Assembly: GCA_030671905.1 (NCBI GenBank) | Contig: DAOVHK010000021.1 | Coordinates: 1 to 16,559, forward strand | Length of the DNA: 16,559 bases | From: Clostridia bacterium | GTDB taxonomy: Bacteria > UBA6262 > WVXT01 | Reading direction: 5' to 3' | Shown here: piece after piece, positions 5,294 to 12,191 of the stretch | Numbering within the stretch: position 1 is the stretch's first letter | Layout: every line of letters begins with the position of its first letter | The notes under the pieces: model-generated | The model's input: only the letters and a program-made list of their open reading frames with translations | Databases searched by the model: none | What the model was told of the DNA's origin: nothing | Position numbers and translations under genes: made by a program

Positions 5294-5327
5294 GGTTCTT
5301 AGTTAATTGGTCGGTTGACATGAGAGC

Positions 5328-5380
5328 TGGTCGGTCACCCTTTAGGGTGACGGAAATGGCACTCTAAAGAGCGCCCGACC
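5328..5380. repeat. Three-way-junction palindromic repeat upstream of ktrB
   Basis: TGGTCGG (5328-5334) pairs with CCGACCA (5374-5380). Inside are two hairpins: GTCACCC-TTTA-GGGTGAC (5334-5351, 7 bp perfect) and a GGC.CTCT/AGAG.GCC stem (about 5357-5374, one A-C mismatch). A further TGGTCGGT lies 20 bp upstream at about 5308. The left half resembles 16-38 at the window start, so this is a dispersed repeat family. It ends 14 nt before the ktrB ATG and could affect translation if transcribed. Confidence 0.65.
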
Positions 5381-5394
5381 AAAATGGGGAATCT

Positions 5395-6726
5395 ATGGCT
5401 AAAAATCAGTCGCTTTCTCCTCCTCAAATAGTCGTCCTTGGATTTTTAACCGTTATCCTTATTGGCACGATTCTTCTCTCTCTGCCGCAAGCTACTGCCA
5501 GTGGAAAGAGGCAACCACTTGTTGATGCTCTGTTTACGGCAACTTCCGCTGTCTGCGTTACCGGTTTAATAGTTCATGATACCGGCGGTTATTTTTCCTT
5601 GTTTGGACAGATTGTTATTCTCTTGCTAATCCAGATAGGTGGTCTGGGTTACATGACTATGGCTACTTTTCTGCTTTTGCTTATTGGCAAGACAATAACG
5701 CTTAAAGAAAGATTAATAATGCAGGAATCGATGCCTCAATTCAGCTTGGGAAGCGTGGTTCAGTTTGCAAAATATGTTCTAAAGGTAACCCTTGTTCTGG
5801 AAGTTATTGGGGCGGTGATTTTGAGTTTACGCTGGATGGGACAATACCCTGTTTCCAGAGCAATATATCTGGGAATATTTCACTCTGTTTCAGCATTTTG
5901 CAACTCAGGTTTTTCCCTGTTTAGTGACAGTTTGAGAGGGTTCCGGGGAGATATGGTTATTTGCCTGACTGTTCTGTCTTTGTTCTTCATCGGAGGACTG
6001 GGGTATGTTGTGGTCAGCGACCTCTATTATTTGAGGCATCGTAAGTTTCCCCGACTTTCAGTGCACACTAAATTTGTCTTATCCATTACATTGGCTTTGA
6101 TTGTTTTGGGAGGAGTTAGCTTCTTTCTCTTGGAATATAAAAATCCTTTGACACTGGCGGGATTGCCAGGAAGAGAGAAAATTATGGCTTCTCTGTTTCA
6201 AGCAATGACACCGCGAACAGCCGGGTTTAGTGTGATCAATGTCGGAGGAATGATGCAGGGAAGTTTATTTCTTACTATTATTTTAATGTTCATCGGTGCT
6301 TCCCCTGGAGGCACTGGCGGAGGGATTAAGACTACTACTTTTGGAGTTATGCTGGCTACAGTATGGGCTACTCTGAGAGGGAAAAGAGATGTTACACTTT
6401 TCAAATATCGCATTTCAGGGGAGATTATTAATAAGTCTTTTGTGGTTGGCTTTTTATCGATATTTTTTATTGTTATTACCACTGTGATTATTACCAGTAG
6501 CGAAAGTTATAGCTTCATTAGAGCCTTTTTTGAGACTGTGTCTGCTTTCGGCACAGTAGGGTTGTCCACAGGAATTACCAGCGGACTTTCCAGTCTGGGC
6601 AAGACATTGTTGATTGTTACTATGTTTGTAGGAAGGTTGGGACCTCTTACCATTGGAGTGGCGATGATGCGTGAAGTGAAAGACCTGAGGTTCCGCTATC
6701 CAGAAAAAAGGGTCCTGGTAGGATGA
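5395..6726 (+). CDS. ktrB: Potassium uptake membrane subunit, TrkH/KtrB family
   Basis: A 443-residue polytopic membrane protein forming the ion-conducting subunit of a Ktr/Trk K+ system. The four pore-loop repeats with filter glycines are visible: TSAVCVTGLIV, VSAFCNSGFSLF, TPRTAGFSVIN and VSAFGTVGLSTG. The glycine-rich GASPGGTGGGIKTTT segment matches the intramembrane gate loop of this family. The length fits KtrB (about 445) better than E. coli TrkH (483). The next gene encodes the matching cytosolic RCK subunit, and the start of that gene lies just past this stop. The gene sits between rplT and pheS, where many bacteria have pheS next to rplT. SD is only GGGGA at 5386-5390. Confidence 0.93.
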   Translation: MAKNQSLSPPQIVVLGFLTVILIGTILLSLPQATASGKRQPLVDALFTATSAVCVTGLIVHDTGGYFSLFGQIVILLLIQIGGLGYMTMATFLLLLIGKTITLKERLIMQESMPQFSLGSVVQFAKYVLKVTLVLEVIGAVILSLRWMGQYPVSRAIYLGIFHSVSAFCNSGFSLFSDSLRGFRGDMVICLTVLSLFFIGGLGYVVVSDLYYLRHRKFPRLSVHTKFVLSITLALIVLGGVSFFLLEYKNPLTLAGLPGREKIMASLFQAMTPRTAGFSVINVGGMMQGSLFLTIILMFIGASPGGTGGGIKTTTFGVMLATVWATLRGKRDVTLFKYRISGEIINKSFVVGFLSIFFIVITTVIITSSESYSFIRAFFETVSAFGTVGLSTGITSGLSSLGKTLLIVTMFVGRLGPLTIGVAMMREVKDLRFRYPEKRVLVG

Positions 6727-6740
6727 GGAGGTTGAACAAA

Positions 6741-7427
6741 ATGAAACAATGTGTTGTACTTGGTTTGGGGATTTTCGGCGCCTCTGTAGCTAAGGCTCTT
6801 GTAGAGAAAGGTTGCGAGGTGCTGGCGATTGACGAAGATGAAGAGAAAGTTAAAGAGATATCCGACGTCGTTACACAAGCAGTGCAGGCTGATGCAACTG
6901 AGGAGAAGGCTCTGCGTGCCCTGGGTGTGGACAAAATGGATATAGCGATTGTCTCTACTGGGGAAGATATGGAAGCAAGCATTCTGATAACTCTCCTGAT
7001 GAAAGAGTTAGGGATTAAAACTATTGTGGCTAAAGCTGTCTCTCCTTCTCATGGAACTGTGCTACGCAAGGTTGGAGCAACGCGTGTGGTTTTCCCTGAG
7101 AGAGATACGGGAGTTAGAGTTGCAAAGAGCCTGGCTACTCCAGACATTCTGGAACACATAGTATTATCTCCAGAATATAGTATCCTGGAAGTTCATGCCC
7201 CGAAAAGTTTTATCGGCAGGACTTTAGGAGAGATTGATGTGCGGGCAAAACATGGAGTGAATATAATTGCCATTAAGAGGAAACTTCCTTATTTGACCGA
7301 TACAGGGGAGTCCGATTTTAAAGAAGAGCTTCTGATTACTCCAGGAGCAGAGGAAGAAGTTGCCGATAGCGATATTCTGGTGGTTCTGGGGACTAATAAA
7401 AAAATAGATAAACTGAGAAAGTTATAA
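6741..7427 (+). CDS. ktrA: Potassium channel regulatory subunit (RCK/TrkA family)
   Basis: A 228-residue cytosolic protein that forms the gating ring on KtrB. The RCK_N Rossmann domain starts VVLGLGIFGASVA (the GxGxxG loop), with an acidic residue at the end of the second strand (AIDEDEE) that binds adenine nucleotide ribose. The RCK_C domain (about residues 140-228, from ILEVHAPKSFIGRTLGEID) is present once, as in KtrA; E. coli TrkA is a double-length version. I chose ATG 6741 because GAGGAGG (6725-6731) lies 9 nt before it; the in-frame ATG at 6723 overlaps the ktrB stop and would place that SD inside the gene. The SD overlaps the ktrB stop codon, so the pair is translationally linked. Confidence 0.93.
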   Translation: MKQCVVLGLGIFGASVAKALVEKGCEVLAIDEDEEKVKEISDVVTQAVQADATEEKALRALGVDKMDIAIVSTGEDMEASILITLLMKELGIKTIVAKAVSPSHGTVLRKVGATRVVFPERDTGVRVAKSLATPDILEHIVLSPEYSILEVHAPKSFIGRTLGEIDVRAKHGVNIIAIKRKLPYLTDTGESDFKEELLITPGAEEEVADSDILVVLGTNKKIDKLRKL

Positions 7428-7474
7428 GAAAAAGAGTTAGATTTCCAGACTCTTCGGGAGGAGGATAATCTGAG

Positions 7475-7795
7475 ATGTTTCGAAAGGAAAAGAAAGATTT
7501 TAAGAACCTTGAGGCAAAGATTGCCCAGATAAAAGATCGAAAAGAAAAAGCAGAAAAACTTATTGAATTGGGTAAGTTCTATTTCCTGAATGAGAAATAT
7601 AATGAAGCAATTGGGAAATTCAAAGAAGCAATCAAAATTGACGAAAATAATGCAGAAATCTACTATAACTTAGGTGTTGTATACGAAAGTAAGAATTTGC
7701 CCGATGAAGCCAGCCAGCTGTATACGAAGGCGCTGGAACTCAATCCCGGTCATCAATTGGCGAGTAAACATCTGGAAAAAATAGTGGGGAAGTGA
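7475..7795 (+). CDS. Small tetratricopeptide repeat protein
   Basis: A 106-residue soluble protein. A charged N-terminal helix (residues 1-25, rich in K and E) is followed by two TPR units, about 26-58 (IELGKFYFLNEKYNEAIGKF...) and 60-93 (YYNLGVVYESKNLPDEASQLY...). There is no signal peptide or membrane segment. TPRs mediate protein-protein contacts; the partner is unknown. SD GGGAGGAGG (7456-7464) lies 10 nt before the ATG. Its stop overlaps the pheS start by one base, so the two genes are coupled. Confidence 0.88.
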   Translation: MFRKEKKDFKNLEAKIAQIKDRKEKAEKLIELGKFYFLNEKYNEAIGKFKEAIKIDENNAEIYYNLGVVYESKNLPDEASQLYTKALELNPGHQLASKHLEKIVGK

Positions 7796-8829
7796 TGCAA
7801 GAGATAGAAATAGCAGATAAGATAGAAGAGTTAAGAAAATTATTTAGGCAAGAGATTGCCAGGATAACTACGCCCGAAGAATTAGAGAAATTGAGGATTA
7901 AATACCTGGGAAGAAAAGGTCTACTTATAGAGATTTTTAAGGCTATTAGTAGCTTTCCGGCCGAACAGAGACCGAAAGCCGGGGAACTTGCCAACCGATT
8001 TAGAAATGATGCGTTTAGTGAATGGAACACAAAGAAAAAAGAGCTCGAACTCAAGAAAGAAGAGGTAAAAGAGAAGAAAGAAGCAATTGATATTACGTTG
8101 CCTGGCAAAAAATTCAGTTTAGGAAAAAAGCATCCGATTACTTTAATCCTGGATGAGATTAAAAATATATTTGTCTCTTTAGGATTTCGCATTGTGGACG
8201 GTCCGGAAGTGGAGACAGAGTATTACAATTTCGAAGCTCTCAACATGGATTTACACCATCCCGCAAGAGATATGTGGAATACACTTTATATAAAGGAAGG
8301 GGTGCTTTTACGCACTCATACTTCCCCAGTTCAAATTCGGGTTATGGAGAAGCAATCTCCTCCTTTAGCTATTATTGCCCCTGGTAAATGCTACCGCCGA
8401 GATGCAGTCGATGCTTCTCATTCGCCGATGTTCCATCAGGTGGAGGGACTTCTGGTTGATGAAGGGGTCAGCTTTGCCCACTTGAAAGGAGTTCTTACCC
8501 ACTTTTGTCATCGAATGTTCGGTGCGGAGACTAAAGTTCGCTTTCGACCCAGTTTTTTCCCCTTTACAGAACCGAGCGTAGAAGTTGACATTCAATGTGT
8601 TATCTGTGCAGGTAAAGGCTGTTCTGTCTGTAAACAGAGTGGATGGTTGGAAATTCTGGGTGCGGGCATGGTCAATCCTAGAGTGTTTGAATTTGTGAAG
8701 TACGATACGAAGAAGTACACTGGCTTTGCTTTTGGCATGGGTGTGGAGAGGATTGCCATGTTGAAATATGGCATAGATGACATGCGCTTGTTCTTCGAGA
8801 ATGACCGTAGATTTTTGAAACAATTCTAA
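7795..8829 (+). CDS. pheS: Phenylalanyl-tRNA synthetase alpha subunit
   Basis: A 344-residue catalytic alpha subunit of the heterotetrameric PheRS. An N-terminal coiled-coil (about 1-95) contacts tRNA. The class II core carries HPARDMWNTLYI, LLRTHTSPVQ, the CYRRDAVDASHSPMFHQVEG region, FRPSFFPFTEPSVEVD and the closing GMGVERIAMLKYGI (motif 3). A CVIC...CSVC cysteine cluster lies at 268-279, as in many bacterial PheS. I chose ATG 7795, which overlaps the TPR gene's TGA by one base and follows GGGGA (7786-7790); an adjacent GTG at 7792 is possible. The partner pheT, needed for activity, is not next to it; a repeat element and malic enzyme follow instead. Confidence 0.94.
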   Translation: MQEIEIADKIEELRKLFRQEIARITTPEELEKLRIKYLGRKGLLIEIFKAISSFPAEQRPKAGELANRFRNDAFSEWNTKKKELELKKEEVKEKKEAIDITLPGKKFSLGKKHPITLILDEIKNIFVSLGFRIVDGPEVETEYYNFEALNMDLHHPARDMWNTLYIKEGVLLRTHTSPVQIRVMEKQSPPLAIIAPGKCYRRDAVDASHSPMFHQVEGLLVDEGVSFAHLKGVLTHFCHRMFGAETKVRFRPSFFPFTEPSVEVDIQCVICAGKGCSVCKQSGWLEILGAGMVNPRVFEFVKYDTKKYTGFAFGMGVERIAMLKYGIDDMRLFFENDRRFLKQF

Positions 8830-8835
8830 ACACAT

Positions 8836-8845
8836 CCCCCCCCCC
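8836..8845. repeat. Ten-base C homopolymer
   Basis: A run of ten C residues lies just after the pheS stop. Such runs vary by slippage and are error-prone in sequencing; it affects no gene as placed. Confidence 0.7.
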
Positions 8846-8864
8846 AAATCACAAAAAAGGAATA

Positions 8865-8882
8865 GCGGAGCGATAGCTCCGC
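8865..8882. repeat. Perfect 7-bp hairpin after pheS
   Basis: GCGGAGC (8865-8871), a GATA loop and GCTCCGC (8876-8882) make a strong hairpin 35 nt after the pheS stop. Only GTCATTT follows, so it is at best a poor intrinsic terminator; it may stabilise the mRNA 3' end. Confidence 0.5.
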
Positions 8883-8890
8883 GTCATTTG

Positions 8891-8987
8891 GTAGTGTAGG
8901 GGCTTGTCCCCGTAATGATTTTGGTCGCGTAGGGGCGACCTTTATGGTCGCCCAAGTAAGAATTACGTCCATAAAGGGCTACACTAC
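8891..8987. repeat. 97-bp nested palindromic (MITE-like) element
   Basis: The ends are exact inverted repeats, GTAGTGTAG (8891-8899) and CTACACTAC (8979-8987). Inside are a GGGG/CCCC hairpin (8899-8911), an inner pair CGTAAT (8911-8916)/ATTACG (8962-8967) and a strong GGGCGACC-TTTAT-GGTCGCCC hairpin (8933-8953). CCATAAAGG (8969-8977) is the reverse complement of part of the central arm. GTAGGGGC occurs twice inside. It has no ORF, so any movement would need a transposase supplied elsewhere. It lies exactly where pheT would normally begin. Confidence 0.7.
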
Positions 8988-9007
8988 ATAGGAACTGGAG
9001 ACGTGCT

Positions 9008-10345
9008 ATGGTAGATGAAAAGGAACTTTTGGCTAAAGCCAGCCAACCAGCAAAAGAAGCGATGAGACTGCATCCCTTTTATCGGGGAAAAATTAAGATA
9101 GTAGCAAAGTGCTGTGTGAGAAATTTTGATGATTTTGCAATCTGGTATACTCCTGGCGTAGCAGCACCTTGCAAGGCTATTCATAAAGACAAAAATTTAG
9201 TCTACACCTACACTAACAAATGGAATACTGTGGCGGTTATTTCTGATGGCACCAGGGTGTTGGGTCTGGGAGACATCGGTCCGGAAGCAGCTTTGCCGGT
9301 TATGGAAGGGAAGGCGCTCCTGTTCAAGTACCTGGGAGGCGTAGATGCTTTCCCTCTCTGTCTGGATACTAAAGACCCGGAAGAGTTCATTCACACTGTA
9401 AAGTTACTACAACCATCATTTGGTGGTATAAACCTTGAAGATATTGCCCAACCAAAATGTTTTGAGATACTGCGTCGCCTTAGGAAAGAATGCGAAATTC
9501 CTGTCTGGCATGACGACCAACAGGGAACAGCTGCTGTAACTCTGGCTGGTCTAATTAATAGTCTTAAAATCGTGGGTAAGAAAATAGAAGAAGTGAAGAT
9601 TGCCATGATAGGGGCAGGGGCAGCTAATATAAGTACTGCCAGGATGATAATTGCTTATGGAGCCAATCCAGAAAATATTATTATGTGTGATAGTAAAGGA
9701 GCACTCCATAAGAACAGAAAAGAACTCAAAAAGACCCACAGAGAGAAGTGGGAATTTTGCCAAAAGACAAATATCGAAGGAAAAACTGGATATATTCCTG
9801 AAGTTATGGAAGGGATGGACGTTTTAATAGCCTTATCTAAATCTGGCCCGGGTGTGGTTAAGAAGGAATGGATTAAAAAGATGGCTAAGGACCCTATAGT
9901 TTTTGCCTGTGCCAATCCTATCCCTGAAATCTGGCCCTGGGAGGCAAAAGAGGCAGGGGCAAGAGTTATTGCCACCGGGCGTTCTGATTTCCCCAATCAG
10001 GTAAACAATTCCCTTGGCTTTCCTGGCATTTTTCGGGGGGTCCTGGATGTGCAAGCCCAGACCATAACTGATGAAATGTGCATTGCTGCAGCGAAAGAAC
10101 TGGCGAAATGTGCTGAAGAGAAAGGGCTAAATGAAGAATATGTGATTCCTTCTATGGAGGAAAGGGAAGTCTTTCCCCGGGAAGCAGTAGCAGTGGGAAT
10201 GGAAGCTATTAGGCAAGGAATAGCCCGGGTTAAGTTGAGTAGAGAAGAACTATACAAGAAAGCCTCAGAGACCATCCGTGTTGCCAGAGAAGAAACGGAA
10301 TCTTTAATGAAGGAAGGGTTTATTCCTTTGCCCCAGGAAAAGTAA
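9008..10345 (+). CDS. NAD(P)-dependent malic enzyme (oxaloacetate-decarboxylating)
   Basis: A 445-residue short-form malic enzyme that converts malate to pyruvate and CO2 with reduction of NAD(P). Tyr47 in WYTPGV and Lys102 in EGKA are the expected catalytic pair. Metal ligands are in INLEDI (E144, D145) and WHDDQQGT (D170). The Rossmann loop is IGAGAANIS (201-209), with an acidic residue on the following strand (CDSKG), which leans towards NAD, though cofactor choice is an inference. It has no C-terminal phosphotransacetylase-like domain, unlike E. coli MaeB. SD GGAG lies at 8997-9000. The fumarase alpha start follows its stop by one base, so it heads a malate-fumarate operon. Confidence 0.94.
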   Translation: MVDEKELLAKASQPAKEAMRLHPFYRGKIKIVAKCCVRNFDDFAIWYTPGVAAPCKAIHKDKNLVYTYTNKWNTVAVISDGTRVLGLGDIGPEAALPVMEGKALLFKYLGGVDAFPLCLDTKDPEEFIHTVKLLQPSFGGINLEDIAQPKCFEILRRLRKECEIPVWHDDQQGTAAVTLAGLINSLKIVGKKIEEVKIAMIGAGAANISTARMIIAYGANPENIIMCDSKGALHKNRKELKKTHREKWEFCQKTNIEGKTGYIPEVMEGMDVLIALSKSGPGVVKKEWIKKMAKDPIVFACANPIPEIWPWEAKEAGARVIATGRSDFPNQVNNSLGFPGIFRGVLDVQAQTITDEMCIAAAKELAKCAEEKGLNEEYVIPSMEEREVFPREAVAVGMEAIRQGIARVKLSREELYKKASETIRVAREETESLMKEGFIPLPQEK

Positions 10346-10346
10346 G

Positions 10347-11189
10347 ATGAGAGAGATTACTTCAGAAGAGGTTACCCAGGCAGTAGAGAATCTCTGCATC
10401 TCCTCAAATTGTACTTTGAACGAGGATGTCTGGAAAGCTCTCAGGGAGAAGTTAAAAAACGAGGAATCTCTCGTGGGGAAAGAAGTACTGGAAGAGATTC
10501 TGGAGAACGACCGCATGGCTGAAGAAGAGAAACTTCCCCTGTGCCAGGATACAGGTTTTACCACAATTTTTGTGGAAATGGGTCAAGAGATTAAAGTTAC
10601 TGGAGGAGATTTTTACCAAGCAATTAACAAGGGAGTAGGCAACGGTTATAGGAAGGGATACTTGAGGAAGTCAGTAGTTAAAGATCCACTGCGGCGTAAG
10701 AATACAGGTGATAATACTCCTGCTTGGGTGCATATAGATATTGTTCCTGGAAATAAACTTAAGATTTCAGTTATGCCCAAAGGAGCTGGTAGCGAAAATA
10801 TGTCCACAGTAAAAATGCTCTCTCCAACCGAAGGAGTGCAAGGGGTGAAGAAATTTGTGTTGGATTGGGTAAAGGAGAGAGGAGCGAATGCTTGTCCACC
10901 TCTTGTAGTAGGAGTGGGAATTGGTGGCACTTTTGAAGGGGTGGCAAAGCTGGCCAAGAAAGCACTGTTGCGTCCTATAGGTTCCAAGAATCCTGAACCT
11001 TTCTATGCTGAAATGGAAGAAGAGCTCCTTAAAGGAATAAACAATCTGGGACTGGGTCCTCAAGGGCTGGGTGGCTCTTCTACTGCTTTAGCTGTTCACA
11101 TTAAGACTTATCCCTGCCATATAGCCAGTCTACCTTTAGCCATAAACCTGCAGTGCCACGCTGTCCGGCACGCTACAATAATCTTATAA
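10347..11189 (+). CDS. fumA: Class I fumarate hydratase, alpha (N-terminal) subunit
   Basis: A 280-residue subunit of the two-component, iron-sulfur fumarase that interconverts fumarate and malate. The three conserved cysteines that would hold the 4Fe-4S cluster are C66 (LCQDTG), C183 (NACPPLVVG) and C270 (LQCHAVRHA). GIGGTFEGVAKLAKKALLRP and GPQGLGGSSTALAV are family signatures. The split alpha/beta form is typical of anaerobes and archaea, while E. coli FumA is a fusion. L-tartrate dehydratase (TtdA) is a close relative and cannot be excluded, but the malic enzyme neighbour favours fumarase. Class I enzymes are oxygen-sensitive. Confidence 0.92.
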   Translation: MREITSEEVTQAVENLCISSNCTLNEDVWKALREKLKNEESLVGKEVLEEILENDRMAEEEKLPLCQDTGFTTIFVEMGQEIKVTGGDFYQAINKGVGNGYRKGYLRKSVVKDPLRRKNTGDNTPAWVHIDIVPGNKLKISVMPKGAGSENMSTVKMLSPTEGVQGVKKFVLDWVKERGANACPPLVVGVGIGGTFEGVAKLAKKALLRPIGSKNPEPFYAEMEEELLKGINNLGLGPQGLGGSSTALAVHIKTYPCHIASLPLAINLQCHAVRHATIIL

Positions 11190-11206
11190 TTATATAGAGA
11201 GACTTT

Positions 11207-11785
11207 ATGGTCAGTTCTATTAAAATTGAAACACCACTGGATGAAGAAACGATAAGTAAACTGAAAATAGGAAATAAGGTTCTATTAAACGGAATAGTTT
11301 ATACTGCCAGAGACCAAGCTCATAAGCGCTTAGTTGATGAATTAGAGAAAGCCGGAAAAGAAAATCGCCAGCCTAATCTACCCTTCCCTCTGGAGGGGCA
11401 AGTAATCTATTATGTTGGTCCTGCTCCATCCAGACCAGGAATGGTAATCGGCCCTGCTGGGCCAACCACCAGTGGCCGAATGGACACTTACACTCCCATT
11501 CTATTAGAGAAGGGATTAAAGGGAACAATTGGAAAGGGAAGGCGTGGTAAGGATACAATCGAAGCAATGAAGAAGTATAAGGCTGTCTATTTCGTTGCTG
11601 TAGGTGGGGCTGCAGTATTAATTTCCAAGAGAATCAAAAGAATAGGGACAGTGGCTTATGAAGACTTGGGTCCTGAAGCCATCTATCGTCTGGAAGTGGA
11701 AGATTTTCCGTTAATTGTGGCTAACGATGTCTATGGCAATGACCTTTTTGATGAAGGAATGAAGAAGTATCGAAAAGTTACCTAG
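11207..11785 (+). CDS. fumB: Class I fumarate hydratase, beta (C-terminal) subunit
   Basis: A 192-residue partner of the alpha subunit. It opens with the beta-subunit leader (LKIGNKVLLNGIVYTARDQAH) and carries the family signatures YVGPAPSRPGMVIGPAGPTT, SGRMDTYTPILLEKG and GKGRRGKDTIEAM, then YFVAVGGAAVLISK and the acidic end (AYEDLGPEAIYRLEVEDFP). The TSGRMD segment is typical of the substrate-binding face. It starts 17 nt after the alpha gene, with AGAGAG (11195-11200) as a weak SD, so the subunits should be made together. Confidence 0.92.
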   Translation: MVSSIKIETPLDEETISKLKIGNKVLLNGIVYTARDQAHKRLVDELEKAGKENRQPNLPFPLEGQVIYYVGPAPSRPGMVIGPAGPTTSGRMDTYTPILLEKGLKGTIGKGRRGKDTIEAMKKYKAVYFVAVGGAAVLISKRIKRIGTVAYEDLGPEAIYRLEVEDFPLIVANDVYGNDLFDEGMKKYRKVT

Positions 11786-11799
11786 CAAGGAGAGTAGAA

Positions 11800-12156
11800 A
11801 TGTTGCGAATGATGTGTAAATCGAAGATTCAGAAGGCAACCGTCACTGAGACGAACTTAGAGTACGAAGGAAGTATCGCTATTAGTAAAAATATAATTGC
11901 TGAGGCAGACATTCTTCCTTACGAGATAGTGCTCATAGTCAACTTGAATACAGGAGCCAGGTTTGAAACCTACGCCATTCCTGCTGGCAATAATTCAGGA
12001 GTCATAGGGCTTCAAGGAGGAGCAGCAAGACTGGGAGAAGTAGGAGACAGACTAATTATTATTTCTTACGAGTTTGTCGAGGAAGAGAAAGCAAAAGTTT
12101 ACAAACCAAAAATAGTCTTCCTAGATGAAAAAAACAAAATAATAGAAAAAAAGTGA
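11800..12156 (+). CDS. panD: Aspartate 1-decarboxylase proenzyme
   Basis: A 118-residue pyruvoyl-dependent enzyme that makes beta-alanine from aspartate for pantothenate and CoA synthesis. The self-cleavage site Gly24-Ser25 lies in EYEGSIAI; Ser25 becomes the pyruvoyl group. Other conserved parts are MCKSKIQKATVT, TGARFETYAIP (Arg near the substrate carboxylate), GLQGGAARLGEVGD and LIIISYEF. The length is near the usual 115-140. SD AAGGAGAG (11787-11794) lies 5 nt before the ATG. It follows the fumarase beta gene by 14 nt and probably shares its transcript. Its stop codon is inside the A/T palindrome at 12146-12170. Confidence 0.95.
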   Translation: MLRMMCKSKIQKATVTETNLEYEGSIAISKNIIAEADILPYEIVLIVNLNTGARFETYAIPAGNNSGVIGLQGGAARLGEVGDRLIIISYEFVEEEKAKVYKPKIVFLDEKNKIIEKK

Positions 12157-12191
12157 CAAATACTTTTTTTCTGTCTTTTTTAAAAAAGTAT
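12146..12191. repeat. A/T palindrome spanning the panD stop and the polA start
   Basis: A7-GT (12146-12154) pairs with AC-T7 (12162-12170) around a seven-base loop, including the panD stop codon. The same T tract (ATACTTTTTT, 12160-12169) is also the exact inverse of AAAAAAGTAT (12182-12191), whose last two bases start the polA ATG. The two pairings exclude each other. The first palindrome matches, in reverse orientation, the one between the tRNAs at 1726-1748. It may act as a weak terminator or control polA translation. Confidence 0.5.

Noticed and set aside
8365..8847. 160-codon minus-strand ORF over pheS
   Set aside because: Antisense shadow of a fully conserved pheS region, with no recognisable motifs.
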